64,000 nt of DNA, from contig JAFLCG010000004.1 in the NCBI GenBank assembly GCA_017303635.1, positions 186,001 through 250,000 of the forward strand, in the 5' to 3' direction. Numbering within the stretch: position 1 is the stretch's first letter; each line of letters begins with the position of its first letter. Positions 33,080-41,717 of the stretch are shown here, piece by piece. Position numbers and translations under genes: made by a program. This DNA comes from Anaerolineae bacterium. GTDB taxonomy: Bacteria; Chloroflexota; Anaerolineae; Aggregatilineales; Phototrophicaceae. The notes beneath the pieces were generated by a model, which did no database searches, was not told the origin of the DNA, and saw only the letters and a list, made by a program, of their open reading frames with translations.

Positions 33080-34372
33080 CTAATCCCCGGCGATGGCACC
33101 ACTGCCATTACTAATCGGTTCAGTGGCGGAGGACATCCCAATCCACTGACCCCGAGCGGGAACGCGCTTCACCGTGGGTTCGGTTTCGTGCTGACGCGGG
33201 GCCACCTCTTGCTGATGCGGTGCCACAAACCCGGCCAAGCGCTCAATGGAGGCAGTCAGGCGCTCAAGGGCGGTAGCAACGGCATCCGGAGACATCGGCG
33301 CTGCCGGTTCGGGTTGGGCATCCACACCGCGCCAGGTATCCGGTGCGGCGGCGGCTTTGTCTTTCTTATTGACGGCAGCTTCGTATTGATCCAACGCCAT
33401 GAGCGCCTGGTCGCGCAGCTTGGAGGCACTCATGCGGCGGAAACCGCCCTTAACCGGCGCAGGAACGCGACCCTGCTGGGAGAGTGTCACCAAGACATCG
33501 TTGGTATCCCGCGTACCCTGCAACTGCGGTAAGGTCACCGCTTCCTGACGGGCGAGCGCCAATGTAGCAGCCACATCTTTCGGCAGGCATTTGCCACCGT
33601 AAGGGAAACCGCCCGCTGTGCCATACCAGCGATTGAGCGCGCCTTCACCCATGCGGACGGCGAGATCAATGGCTTGCTGGGCATCAATACCCATCGATTC
33701 CAGCAACAGCCACATCTGATTGAAGTAGGAGATGATGGTGGCGTTATAGGTATTGACAATGACTTTGCTGGCTTCGGCCACATCAACGGGGACAACCGTC
33801 ATCAGGCGGTCCCGTTCGGGTCCCAATTCCGGGCCGAGCATGGCGACCAAGGTATTGGCGGTACGTTCATCCAGCGCACCAATCACAACCTGCCAAATGT
33901 TGGCTTCGTCGTGGTTGGCATCCGTTTCCCGCAGGATTTCAGGCATATGGGCATAACCGAAGTCGGTTCCTGCAACCAGGCCAGAATGCTCCTGTAGACG
34001 AGGGATGATTTCGCGCTCGGAGAGTTTGGGGAGCATGGTGCTCCGCATGACCACCATCGGGTAGTGCCTATCTTCGACCCGCGCTGCCAGCCAGGGGCCG
34101 ATGGTCTTTAACCCATCCCGCATGTAATCGAGGAAAATGGAGCCATCGACTTCTGACTGCGGTGTGGCGATGGCGACAAAGAGCATATCCGCATTGCAGT
34201 TCATGAAATCATTCATGTGCTCGGCAGCAATACCCTGGGAGCGGAGCTTGGCAATCGTATCCGGGTTGACATCATAGCCAGTAATCCGATAACCCCGGTC
34301 ATGCCAGGTATGCAAGATACCCTGACCAACTACTCCACTTCCAACAACTGCAAGTTCAATGCTGTGCTTCAT
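33080..34372 (-). CDS. UDP-glucose/GDP-mannose 6-dehydrogenase (AlgD-like by context)
   Basis: The start is set at MKHSIELAVVGSG, with GGGGAG 8 bp upstream. The 430-residue protein has the NAD motif VVGSGVVGQG, MRSTMLPKL, the substrate-site Glu in MPEILRE, the Lys and Asn of EASKVIVNTYNA, and the catalytic Cys in YGGKCLPKD. These define the nucleotide-sugar dehydrogenases that oxidise UDP-glucose or GDP-mannose at C6. Sequence alone does not decide the sugar. Next to a synthase and mannuronan epimerases, GDP-mannuronate production is the likely role. The C-terminal 95 residues after the catalytic core are Ala/Pro-rich and unusual. It is the first gene of the leftward row, 106 bp before the synthase. 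Confidence 0.85.
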   Translation of the reverse strand: MKHSIELAVVGSGVVGQGILHTWHDRGYRITGYDVNPDTIAKLRSQGIAAEHMNDFMNCNADMLFVAIATPQSEVDGSIFLDYMRDGLKTIGPWLAARVEDRHYPMVVMRSTMLPKLSEREIIPRLQEHSGLVAGTDFGYAHMPEILRETDANHDEANIWQVVIGALDERTANTLVAMLGPELGPERDRLMTVVPVDVAEASKVIVNTYNATIISYFNQMWLLLESMGIDAQQAIDLAVRMGEGALNRWYGTAGGFPYGGKCLPKDVAATLALARQEAVTLPQLQGTRDTNDVLVTLSQQGRVPAPVKGGFRRMSASKLRDQALMALDQYEAAVNKKDKAAAAPDTWRGVDAQPEPAAPMSPDAVATALERLTASIERLAGFVAPHQQEVAPRQHETEPTVKRVPARGQWIGMSSATEPISNGSGAIAGD

Positions 34373-34802
34373 TGTAAATGTCTCCCCATCAACGATTGGC
34401 CGAAACTGCGTCACGGCCCATTTGACGAAATCCCCGCTGACGGGGGATCCAATCGGCTTTAGTTTTGTGCCGTTCCATGCAAACCATTTTGATCGCAGGT
34501 TTGCGTACTGCGTGAACGAACATGCCGTCAGTTTCCGGGCAATGCCTTACACATAACTAAAGGTTGTAAATGAAATTTTTGCAACTTGAGTTGAAAGATT
34601 GCACATCAATGCGGGGTGAATTAGCGGATAGAATCAGTAATTGATGAGAATACCTTACAAAATCAGGGCCCTGACGTGAATGCGCCTTGCATTGTATGAC
34701 AATCTGACCGAATGTGAGAATGCAATTGATGGTACTTTAGTACTTCGCTCTGTTAGGTCGTAAATGAGTGAGGTTTTAAATGTCGATGCCCTTGCACCCA
34801 AT
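34373..34802. other. A+T-richer spacer upstream of the polysaccharide operon
   Basis: This 430-bp stretch should hold the promoter of the leftward dehydrogenase-synthase-epimerase row and the 3' end of the beta-helix gene. It is clearly richer in A+T than the surroundings. Short frames in it are not convincing. A small palindrome, GTACTTTAGTAC, lies near 34734. I could not identify a confident -35/-10 pair. Confidence 0.4.
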
Positions 34803-35918
34803 TTAGCGCGAACATAGACCCCCACCGGCAGATTCCAGAACCCGGCGATTTACATTGCCTTCAAAGTTATCCTGAAGACAATTACCGCGAATGAGCGCGA
34901 CCTCGTCTGCAGTCGGTTCGTAGACCAGGTTGATGCCGAAGGCGCGGTTGTTCCGCAGCGTATTGCCGATCACCCGGTTCTGGCGAGGCGTCGTGGCTTC
35001 GCCCAGGCCGAGACGAATACCGCTGCCGGCATTGCCCTCGACCAGGTTATTGATAATCAGGTTCTCGGCCCCTTCGACATTGATCCCGCCGCTTTCCGGG
35101 TCACTCGATTGGAAGAAGCAGCGATTATTCTCCACCACGTTGTGATGAGCGCTGCCTTTGATGTCGACGCACTCGCTGCCGGTGCCATCCGGGATCCCTT
35201 CGTTGAAGGTGTTCCCCATCACCCAGTTATAGGCGCTCTGATCATTTTCCAATTGGCTGGCGGTGGTGCCGATATAGAGGGCTTCCCGGTTATCGCCGGT
35301 GGAACCGCCACCTTCCCGGCCACAGTGTTCAAAACGATTATTGGCGATGACGTTATGCTGCGCGTTCAGGCGTAAGCGAACACATTCTTCGCGGGCATTC
35401 CGCAGGGTGAGTCCGATCAGGCTCAGGCGGTTCACTCCCTCCGCGTTGACGTAGACCAACTTTTTGCGGTAATCCCCCGGCGTGTACTCGCCGTCCGTTG
35501 TAAAACCGTTAAATTCTATATTTCCTGTTAATACTTCCACAATGTAGGTGTCGCCCGCGCCAACCAGAATCGCTTCCGGCGGCCCGCTGACCAACAAAGG
35601 GGTTGGCGAGGACAAACAGTCCGCCCGGTTGACATCAATATCTTCTGTATAGATACCTGCCGCTAACCGAATCGTGCTGCCGCACGGCACCCGATCCAAC
35701 GCATACTGCAGGGTCTTGAAGGGAGCCGCTTCACTGCTGCCGGAGGCCGGGTCATCCACACCCACGGGACTCACGTAGAAAGTCGCGGCTTCGGCAGCAC
35801 GGGCGGCTGCGGGAGAGCGACTCTGGGTATAAAGCGCAATACCACCCCCAATGAGGATTGCACCCAGCAGTAGGAGCCAGACGACAAAACGGATGATTGA
35901 ACGGGCTGCAATTTGCAT
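34803..35918 (-). CDS. Membrane-anchored right-handed beta-helix protein
   Basis: The 371-residue protein has one N-terminal membrane helix (about residues 8-28). An extracytoplasmic parallel beta-helix follows. It opens with TFYVSPVGVDDPASGSSEAAPFKTL, typical of DUF1565/NosD-like proteins, and contains recurring N-x-V-x-N-N coils (NVIANNRFEHC, NVVENNRCFF, NLIINNLVEGN, NRVIGNTLRNN). It lacks the YGFDPHE active site of the two neighbouring epimerases, so it is a different enzyme or a binding protein. A periplasmic AlgG-like, AlgX-like or PL6-like role in alginate handling would fit its place, but no catalytic residues can be assigned. It is separated from the operon by a 430-bp spacer and is divergent from the PL7 lyase gene. 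Confidence 0.65.
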   Translation of the reverse strand: MQIAARSIIRFVVWLLLLGAILIGGGIALYTQSRSPAAARAAEAATFYVSPVGVDDPASGSSEAAPFKTLQYALDRVPCGSTIRLAAGIYTEDIDVNRADCLSSPTPLLVSGPPEAILVGAGDTYIVEVLTGNIEFNGFTTDGEYTPGDYRKKLVYVNAEGVNRLSLIGLTLRNAREECVRLRLNAQHNVIANNRFEHCGREGGGSTGDNREALYIGTTASQLENDQSAYNWVMGNTFNEGIPDGTGSECVDIKGSAHHNVVENNRCFFQSSDPESGGINVEGAENLIINNLVEGNAGSGIRLGLGEATTPRQNRVIGNTLRNNRAFGINLVYEPTADEVALIRGNCLQDNFEGNVNRRVLESAGGGLCSR

Positions 35919-36072
35919 CAGTCTTCACCCTACCATGACCAATGGACTAATCGATTTCCGCGGCTTGTGCTGAAAGTACCACACCGTACTGCCCTCTATA
36001 TTCCGTATAGTTGAGGCGATTGATAAAACACGGAATCAGGTCGCACGCTGATTCAACACCGAGGACGAACCT

Positions 36073-37305
36073 GTGAATCGCATTAAACATTCAATAAGCA
36101 TTTCTTTTGTTTTAATGCTTATTTTGCTGCTGGGCGGGCAGTCATTCGCCGCTGCCCAGTCGGCGGGAACAGCGACCATCCAGGTACAGATCCAACTGGA
36201 AGGCCGTTCCACCGCTGCCAATCAGCCCTTTGAAAGCACGCTTTCCAACGGCATCCAACTCAGCCAGTACCCGGGTGCGACCAATGCGGCTGGTCAATTT
36301 GAGATCAGCGGGATCACACCGGGTTCCTATATGCTGCGCGTAATGCCACGCGGCTACCTGGCAGTGGCTATTCCCCTCAATCTTGTGAGCGGTCAGAATA
36401 AAGTCAACATCGGACCGTTCAAAGTGGGAGATGCTAACCAGGACAACCAGATTACCCTGGTAGATTTTGCCCTGTTGAGCAATGCCTTCAATACCCGACC
36501 TGGAATTACAGTCTACGATCCCCGGGTCGATTTTAACGGGGATAACCAGATCACGCTGGTTGATTTTGCACTCATGTCCCCTAATCACGGGCAGAAAGGG
36601 GCGGCTCCGCTGAGCGCTGCACCGCAGTATCCCTCCCAAGTCCTCGACCTGCGGTTGTGGAAAATCACGCTGCCGATACCCAATCCTGAAAATACGAGCA
36701 ATCCCTGGGAAGTGCTGCAACCCCAGTTGACCAATTTTCAGTCCGAACCCTGGTTCCTGGTGAATACCAGCGGGGGTATTCTGTTCCGCGCACCGGTCAA
36801 CGGCAAGACCACTTCCGGTTCCAGCTATCCGCGTTCGGAACTGCGGGAAATGACCGGCGATGGTCGTCAGCTTGCCAGTTGGTCCTCGACGAGCGGCACC
36901 CATACGATGTTCATCGACCAGGCCATCACTGCAGTGCCCACCACCAAGCGCCATGTGGTCGCCGGGCAGATCCACGACTCCAGCGATGATGTCATCGTCA
37001 TCCGCCTGGAATTTCCACGCCTCTACGTCAATGTGGATGGGCGTAACGTCTTTACGCTGGATGACAACTATACGCTGGGGGAACGTTTTCAGGTGCGCTT
37101 TGTGGTCAGCGGCGGGCAGACCCAGGTCTTTTACAACAATGCCAGCAGCCCGGCCTACACGCTCAATCAGAGCTACAGCCGCGCTTACTTCAAGGCTGGG
37201 GCGTATACCCAGTCCAATTGCAGCACCGAGAATCAATCTTCGTTATGCCATGCCAACAATTATGGTGAGGTCATCATCTATCAGTTGAATGTGAGCCATC
37301 AGTAG
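36073..37305 (+). CDS. Secreted PL7 alginate lyase with dockerin-like repeats
   Basis: The start is a GTG with GAGGA 8 bp upstream. The 410-residue protein has a signal peptide (to about residue 29), a carboxypeptidase-regulatory-like beta-sandwich (about 35-115), and two dockerin-type calcium loops (GDANQDNQITLVDF at 119-132 and DFNGDNQITLVDF at 153-165). A C-terminal PL7 domain (about 190-410) carries the three family signatures: RSELR (254-258), QIH (299-301) and YFKAGAYTQ (372-380). These hold the catalytic Arg, Gln, His and Tyr. PL7 enzymes cut alginate by beta-elimination. Its presence beside the epimerases strongly supports alginate as the polymer. It could remodel or release it. Dockerins normally bind cohesins; none is seen here. 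Confidence 0.88.
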   Translation: MNRIKHSISISFVLMLILLLGGQSFAAAQSAGTATIQVQIQLEGRSTAANQPFESTLSNGIQLSQYPGATNAAGQFEISGITPGSYMLRVMPRGYLAVAIPLNLVSGQNKVNIGPFKVGDANQDNQITLVDFALLSNAFNTRPGITVYDPRVDFNGDNQITLVDFALMSPNHGQKGAAPLSAAPQYPSQVLDLRLWKITLPIPNPENTSNPWEVLQPQLTNFQSEPWFLVNTSGGILFRAPVNGKTTSGSSYPRSELREMTGDGRQLASWSSTSGTHTMFIDQAITAVPTTKRHVVAGQIHDSSDDVIVIRLEFPRLYVNVDGRNVFTLDDNYTLGERFQVRFVVSGGQTQVFYNNASSPAYTLNQSYSRAYFKAGAYTQSNCSTENQSSLCHANNYGEVIIYQLNVSHQ

Positions 37306-37309
37306 CTGC

Positions 37310-38875
37310 TCACTCGATGTAGCCCAGGGCCCGTAAGTGATCGAGCGTGCCCGCATCATCGAGGGTGAACGTGGCCGCTTCCGGACGGCGGGCGCTGTGA
37401 CTGCTCACAAAGGCTTGCAGTTCATGCTGGAAGCTATGTGCCTGATCGGGGTGAACTGCCGCCAGATCATGAGTTTCAGCAGGATCATCCGGCAAGTGGA
37501 ATAAGCCCTCGATTTTGTCCCCAACTGTGACGAGTTTGTGATCGCCCTGATAGAGGGCGCGGCGGGGCTGATCCAGCACAAGGCGAGCGATGAGGGGCGC
37601 ACGGCGGTGTTCGATCACCCCCAGGAAGATCGATGGAGGATAGGCTTCACTGTAGACGGCACCCTCCCCTGTATCCCCTGCCCACTGCGCTTCGCTGGTC
37701 GCGTGAGGACTCAAAGATAGTCCGCGCACATCGGCATTGGGATCACTCTCGTCCAGCGGCGGGCGGAAGACTCCGGCAGTGGACAGCAGTGTGTGGAAGA
37801 TGCGCCGTGTCGACACATTCCGGGGTTCGACCTGCCCTACACCTTCCCCATCCGGCCAGTGAATGACCAGCGGCACATGCACCAATTCCTGATAGGTCAC
37901 AAAGCCGTGACCGAAGAAGCCGTGGTCACCATGCCCTTCTCCATGATCGGCACAAATGATAACCAGGGTGTTTTGCAAGGTACCACTGGCTTTGAGCCAC
38001 TGTAGCAAACGGCCCAGATGGGCATCCTGAGCATAAATTTCCGCATCGTAAAACGAATCGAGCGCCGCACGCTGCCAATCCGGTAAGGGTTCATCAGGCG
38101 GAGTGGCCCAGGCTGCGGCATTGCCATTAAAGCCCCGCATAAAGCGATACTGGGCGGAAGCCAGCGGCGATCCAACCTGGCGCAAGGCATCTGCCGGCGG
38201 ATTGTAAGGAAGGTGTGCGCCCATCAGATTGAGGAAGGCGAATAAGGGTCGTTTGGCTCCACCAGCCTGATGAGCGCCCCAATAAGCGATGAGGTCGTCG
38301 ACCGAGCCGCCGGTATCCCCTTTGAAACGGATGAGCCGAGTCCAGAGGGGTGTGAACAGCGGATTGAGCGCAACCCGAAACATGGTATCGGACTGGGAGA
38401 ACTGGTTGCCGATGGGACGGGCCACATGGCGACGGAAGTTCCGCAGAGCGGCTTTCAGTAACGGGTGACGGCGCTCCTCCGCGGGGCGGAAAGGCGCGGC
38501 ACTGGCGTAGTTGTAAAAGCGGTCAAAGCCGCGCTGCAGTCCGTTATTCAGTACACCAACCAGGGGGTTATTGCAGAAAGCCACCGTCTGGTAGCCTGCA
38601 CCCCGCAGGATTTCAGGGGCGGTCGGATGCATCCCGGAAATGGCACTGGTTGATTGGGTGACACCGTGAGTGGCAGGATACAGGCCGGTGAACATGGAAG
38701 CGTGGGACGGCACCGTCCACTGGGCGGCAGCGATTGCGCGGTCGTAGCGCGTCGCTCCATCCGCAAACGCATCCAGATTCGGACTGGTGGAAGCGGCATG
38801 CCCATATAGGGACAACCGGTCACGGCGGGTGGTATCGAGGACGACGAGCAGGATGTTGGGACGCTGGGTGGGCAT
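37310..38875 (-). CDS. Alkaline-phosphatase-superfamily hydrolase or transferase (sulfatase-like fold)
   Basis: The 521-residue protein matches the sulfatase/alkaline phosphatase fold: NILLVVLDTTRRDRLSLYGH (metal-binding Asp14), then WTVPSHASMFTGLYPATHG at the nucleophile, then CADHGEGHGDHGFFGHG (metal ligands Asp and His). The formylglycine motif of true sulfatases (C/S-x-P-x-R) reads T-V-P-S-H here (residues 54-58). The nucleophile is therefore probably Thr54, as in phosphoethanolamine and phosphoglycerol transferases and phosphodiesterases. No signal peptide is seen. Its end lies 4 bp from the end of the PL7 lyase gene. It may modify or process a phosphorylated glycan, but sequence does not settle the substrate. 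Confidence 0.75.
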   Translation of the reverse strand: MPTQRPNILLVVLDTTRRDRLSLYGHAASTSPNLDAFADGATRYDRAIAAAQWTVPSHASMFTGLYPATHGVTQSTSAISGMHPTAPEILRGAGYQTVAFCNNPLVGVLNNGLQRGFDRFYNYASAAPFRPAEERRHPLLKAALRNFRRHVARPIGNQFSQSDTMFRVALNPLFTPLWTRLIRFKGDTGGSVDDLIAYWGAHQAGGAKRPLFAFLNLMGAHLPYNPPADALRQVGSPLASAQYRFMRGFNGNAAAWATPPDEPLPDWQRAALDSFYDAEIYAQDAHLGRLLQWLKASGTLQNTLVIICADHGEGHGDHGFFGHGFVTYQELVHVPLVIHWPDGEGVGQVEPRNVSTRRIFHTLLSTAGVFRPPLDESDPNADVRGLSLSPHATSEAQWAGDTGEGAVYSEAYPPSIFLGVIEHRRAPLIARLVLDQPRRALYQGDHKLVTVGDKIEGLFHLPDDPAETHDLAAVHPDQAHSFQHELQAFVSSHSARRPEAATFTLDDAGTLDHLRALGYIE

Positions 38876-39040
38876 CGGCAGGCTCGATGGAATTGGACGG
38901 TGAATGCAGGTCTCAGGTTACTGGTTACGGGCGATTGAATGCAAGAGGCGACCTGATCGATCTGCAACCGAGTCCGCAGCGGATGCGTATAGAGGGGAAG
39001 GGGAGTTTTTACCTCCTCGCTGAGTCGAATGAGGCAGCCG

Positions 39041-39481
39041 ATGACACCCTGGGATACCGAAGTACTCGGTCTGAGCGACACTGACGACTTACGCTATCAA
39101 GCCTTGCGGCGGGTACGGCGGCGGCAGTTAATGCGCCGGAAGACAATTGGCATGGCGCTGGGAGCCATCGCCGGGGCCATCGTCGCCGGGGCGGTCGGAT
39201 TCTATGCCCGGCAACCGGGTTTGGGGCTGCTGTTGTTCGTACTCTCGACCGCGACCTTCCTGCTGGTCTACCTGTTCGACCTGTATCTGATGAACCGGGA
39301 TGAACGGCAGGATCAAGAGCTGGTTGTTGAGGTCGAGCGCGAAGTGGAACGCCTGCGCGAACCGCTGACCAAGCTCAAGCGCGGTCAGCTCTATCGATTG
39401 AATGATGACGATCAACTGGAAGAGGTTGACCCGGCGGAATTCCGTTTACTCGATACGGAAAATGACCGGGCGAAACGGTGA
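39041..39481 (+). CDS. Small two-helix membrane protein, array member 1
   Basis: The 146-residue protein has a charged N-terminus (RYQALRRVRRRQLMRRK), two membrane helices (about residues 35-55 and 60-80) and a cytoplasmic helical tail. The tail reads LTKLKRGQLYRLNDDDQLEEVDPAEF. An ATG 12 bp upstream is also possible, but this start has GAGGCAG at good spacing. It is the first of five adjacent paralogues on the + strand. The layout is reminiscent of the 2TM-domain family. The function is unknown. Confidence 0.65.
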   Translation: MTPWDTEVLGLSDTDDLRYQALRRVRRRQLMRRKTIGMALGAIAGAIVAGAVGFYARQPGLGLLLFVLSTATFLLVYLFDLYLMNRDERQDQELVVEVEREVERLREPLTKLKRGQLYRLNDDDQLEEVDPAEFRLLDTENDRAKR

Positions 39482-39486
39482 TACCT

Positions 39487-39936
39487 ATGGACGACTGGAA
39501 TGCTCTAGCGCGACCGGATGACACCGACTCAGATCTGTACCAGCAGGCTATCCCCCGGGTCAAGCGGCGCTTGCTCATGCGGCAGCGGCGCAATGGCCTG
39601 ATCATCGGTTGGGCGATTTCGGCTGTGCTGGCGATTCTGCTGGGCGTTATCCTGCGGAACGTGGCCATCACCCTGATCGTCTTTGGCACCATGGCCTTCT
39701 TTTTCCTGCTCGCCTTTCTGGTGGATTACTACCATATGGATGAACAAGAGCGGCGTCAGCGCTGGTTGGCCGCCGAACTGGATAAGGAAGTGGAGCTGCT
39801 GCGCCGCCAGCAGACCAAGCTCAAGCGGGACAAGCTTTACCGGGTGGGCGATGACGGCGAACTGGAGGAAGTTGATCCCGCTGAGTTCGCTATGAGCGAC
39901 TATGCCGACGAAGAACGGAAGCAGCACCATGTCTGA
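39487..39936 (+). CDS. Small two-helix membrane protein, array member 2
   Basis: The 149-residue protein repeats the plan of member 1: a basic stretch (RVKRRLLMRQRRN), two membrane helices, and the tail LRRQQTKLKRDKLYRVGDD followed by GELEEVDPAEF. That tail is nearly the same as in member 1. It begins 5 bp after member 1 stops, and its end overlaps the start of member 3 by 8 bp (ATGTCTGA), so translation is probably coupled. The function is unknown. Confidence 0.65.
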   Translation: MDDWNALARPDDTDSDLYQQAIPRVKRRLLMRQRRNGLIIGWAISAVLAILLGVILRNVAITLIVFGTMAFFFLLAFLVDYYHMDEQERRQRWLAAELDKEVELLRRQQTKLKRDKLYRVGDDGELEEVDPAEFAMSDYADEERKQHHV

Positions 39937-40621
39937 AACCCTCTCACACCCGACTGTCGAACGGCTGCAGCGCTGGTTCCGGCGGCACGTCATCACTTAT
40001 GCAGTTGCGATGGGTGCTGGAGCCTTCATACTCATCTTCTTCCGCCCGATGTTCACCAATCCCATCGTGCTGCTGATCGCGGTGATCTGGGGCCTGGTGC
40101 TGGGCGGGCATTGGCTTTTGACGCGCCAGATCAATGATCTGGCGCGTCAGTCCGAGGCACCCTTGAAGCGCAGCGCCTACCGCTCGATGACCCCATCGAT
40201 ACGCCTGCGCGTCGAAGATGCGGTGCGGAACCAGCAGCGACAGGAGCAACGCCGCTGGTTCCGTTATGGCCTTTCCACCGTGTTGGCCTCGATTTTGATC
40301 GCCTGGATTGGTGTTCCGGCGACGATGGGGCCATTTGGGATGAATATGAATTCGGTCATTGCCAGTATCTTCACGTTTACACTCGGTTTGCTGCTGGGGG
40401 CGTTCTTCCACTGGCGCGGCTACCGCGTCACTTCCAATGAGGCAACGCGTACCCTGCGCGATCAATTCGTTGGTCGATTTATGCAGGAAGCGTGGGAAGG
40501 AGGCGAGGAATCAGAGAAAGCCAAGCGCACGCTCGCCCTCAGCGACGATGGTGAATTGGTGGAAGTCGACACCGGTACTCTGGAACCAGAGCCGAAGAAT
40601 CGGAAACGCGTGTATGAATAA
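39929..40621 (+). CDS. Four-helix membrane protein, array member 3
   Basis: The 230-residue protein looks like a fusion of two array units. The N-terminal half has two membrane helices (about residues 24-42 and 48-67). The C-terminal half (about 95-230) is homologous to members 4 and 5, with EQRRWFRYG, two helices, GAFFHWRGYRVTSNEATRT, and the shared tail SEKAKRTLALSDDGELVEV. Its stop overlaps the start of member 4 by 8 bp in the sequence ATGAATAA. The function is unknown. Confidence 0.65.
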   Translation: MSETLSHPTVERLQRWFRRHVITYAVAMGAGAFILIFFRPMFTNPIVLLIAVIWGLVLGGHWLLTRQINDLARQSEAPLKRSAYRSMTPSIRLRVEDAVRNQQRQEQRRWFRYGLSTVLASILIAWIGVPATMGPFGMNMNSVIASIFTFTLGLLLGAFFHWRGYRVTSNEATRTLRDQFVGRFMQEAWEGGEESEKAKRTLALSDDGELVEVDTGTLEPEPKNRKRVYE

Positions 40622-41063
40622 CCCCTATCCCGCAAACACCATTAGCGCTGCACTCCAAGATCAAGTTGAGGAACAGATGCGGCGCGATCAAGTCCAAGCA
40701 CAACGCCGCTGGTTCCGCTGGGGAATGTTGACGATTTTACTAACCATCCTGCTGGCGGGGGTGGTTATTCCTGCAGCGCGAGCGCCAATGGAGGCACAAG
40801 GATTGGCGATTTTCGCCTTGACGTTTGGACTGTTATTCAGCGGATTTATTCACTGGCGCAGCTACCACGTCATATCCGACGCGGCTACGCGTACCCGACG
40901 TGAGCAACTGTTGGGTCGTCTGATCCAGGAAGAATGGAAGGCTGAGGCCACTTCAGAGAAAGCCAAGCACATACTCGCCCTCAGTGATGACGGTGAATTG
41001 CTGGAAGTCGAAGCGAATGGAGTTGCACCAGAGCCGGAGAATCGGAAACGCGCGTATGAATAA
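40614..41063 (+). CDS. Small two-helix membrane protein, array member 4
   Basis: The 149-residue protein starts at the ATG in ATGAATAA, overlapping member 3; the frame is open upstream but that part is the shadow of member 3. It has EEQMRRDQVQAQRRWFRWG, two membrane helices (about residues 36-55 and 64-82), HWRSYHVISDAATRTRREQL, and the acidic tail LALSDDGELLEVE. It is nearly identical over long stretches to member 5, so the pair is a recent tandem duplication. Confidence 0.7.
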   Translation: MNNPYPANTISAALQDQVEEQMRRDQVQAQRRWFRWGMLTILLTILLAGVVIPAARAPMEAQGLAIFALTFGLLFSGFIHWRSYHVISDAATRTRREQLLGRLIQEEWKAEATSEKAKHILALSDDGELLEVEANGVAPEPENRKRAYE

Positions 41064-41490
41064 TCCCTATCCCACAAACATGATTAGCGCCGCGCTCCAA
41101 GCTCAAGTTGAGGAACAGATGCGGCGCGATCAAGTCCAAGCACAACGCCGCTGGTTCCGCCGAGGTGTGGCGATGGTGTTCCTGGCTATTGTAGTAGCGT
41201 GGGTCGTTATCCCCGCAGCGCGAGCGCCAATGGAAGCAGAAGGATTGGCGATTTTCGCCTTGACGTTCGGGCTGTTATTCAGCGGATTTATTCACTGGCG
41301 CGGCTACCACGTCATGTCCGACGCGGCTACGCGTACCCGACGTGAGCAACTGCTAGGCCGCATGATTCAGCAGGAATGGAAGGCTGATGCTACCTCAGAG
41401 AAAGCCAAACGCACGCTTACCCTGAGCGATGATGGTGAACTCGTCGAGGTGGATGAATACGCGGACTCAACCGCATCGGCAATTCGCTAA
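41056..41490 (+). CDS. Small two-helix membrane protein, array member 5
   Basis: The 144-residue protein overlaps member 4 by the same 8-bp ATGAATAA junction that joins members 3 and 4. The duplication therefore copied the coupling site as well (period 442 bp). Differences from member 4 are concentrated in the first membrane helix and in the C-terminal tail, which ends differently (DEYADSTASAIR). The function is unknown. It is the last gene of the row; the next gene is convergent. Confidence 0.7.
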   Translation: MNNPYPTNMISAALQAQVEEQMRRDQVQAQRRWFRRGVAMVFLAIVVAWVVIPAARAPMEAEGLAIFALTFGLLFSGFIHWRGYHVMSDAATRTRREQLLGRMIQQEWKADATSEKAKRTLTLSDDGELVEVDEYADSTASAIR

Positions 41491-41717
41491 AGTGGCGGAA
41501 TTGGAAACGGGGTATGGCCCGCTGCATCAGGTCATACCCCGTTTACCAGGGAGAGAGAGGGAGATTGTTTTGAAACCTGAGCAGCGTCACACAGTCACAG
41601 AAGTTAAACCCCGTATGTCGCACTCATGAATAGACAATACATCAGGTGGCAAATTCTCGATAGTGACAAATGTCACAATCAAGTTTAATGAAGATGGATA
41701 TTCCCTGATTTCGGGGC

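Larger units (their letters stand above)
40614..41490 (+). repeat. Tandem gene duplication, period 442 bp
   Basis: The DNA of array members 4 and 5 is nearly identical over most of its length (for example 40644-40718 against 41086-41160). The 8-bp overlap at each junction is preserved. This is a direct tandem repeat prone to copy-number change by recombination. Confidence 0.75.

Noticed and set aside
41663..41676. GTGACAAATGTCAC palindrome as an operator
   Set aside because: It lies between two convergent genes, where no promoter is expected; it may be chance or part of a weak hairpin.
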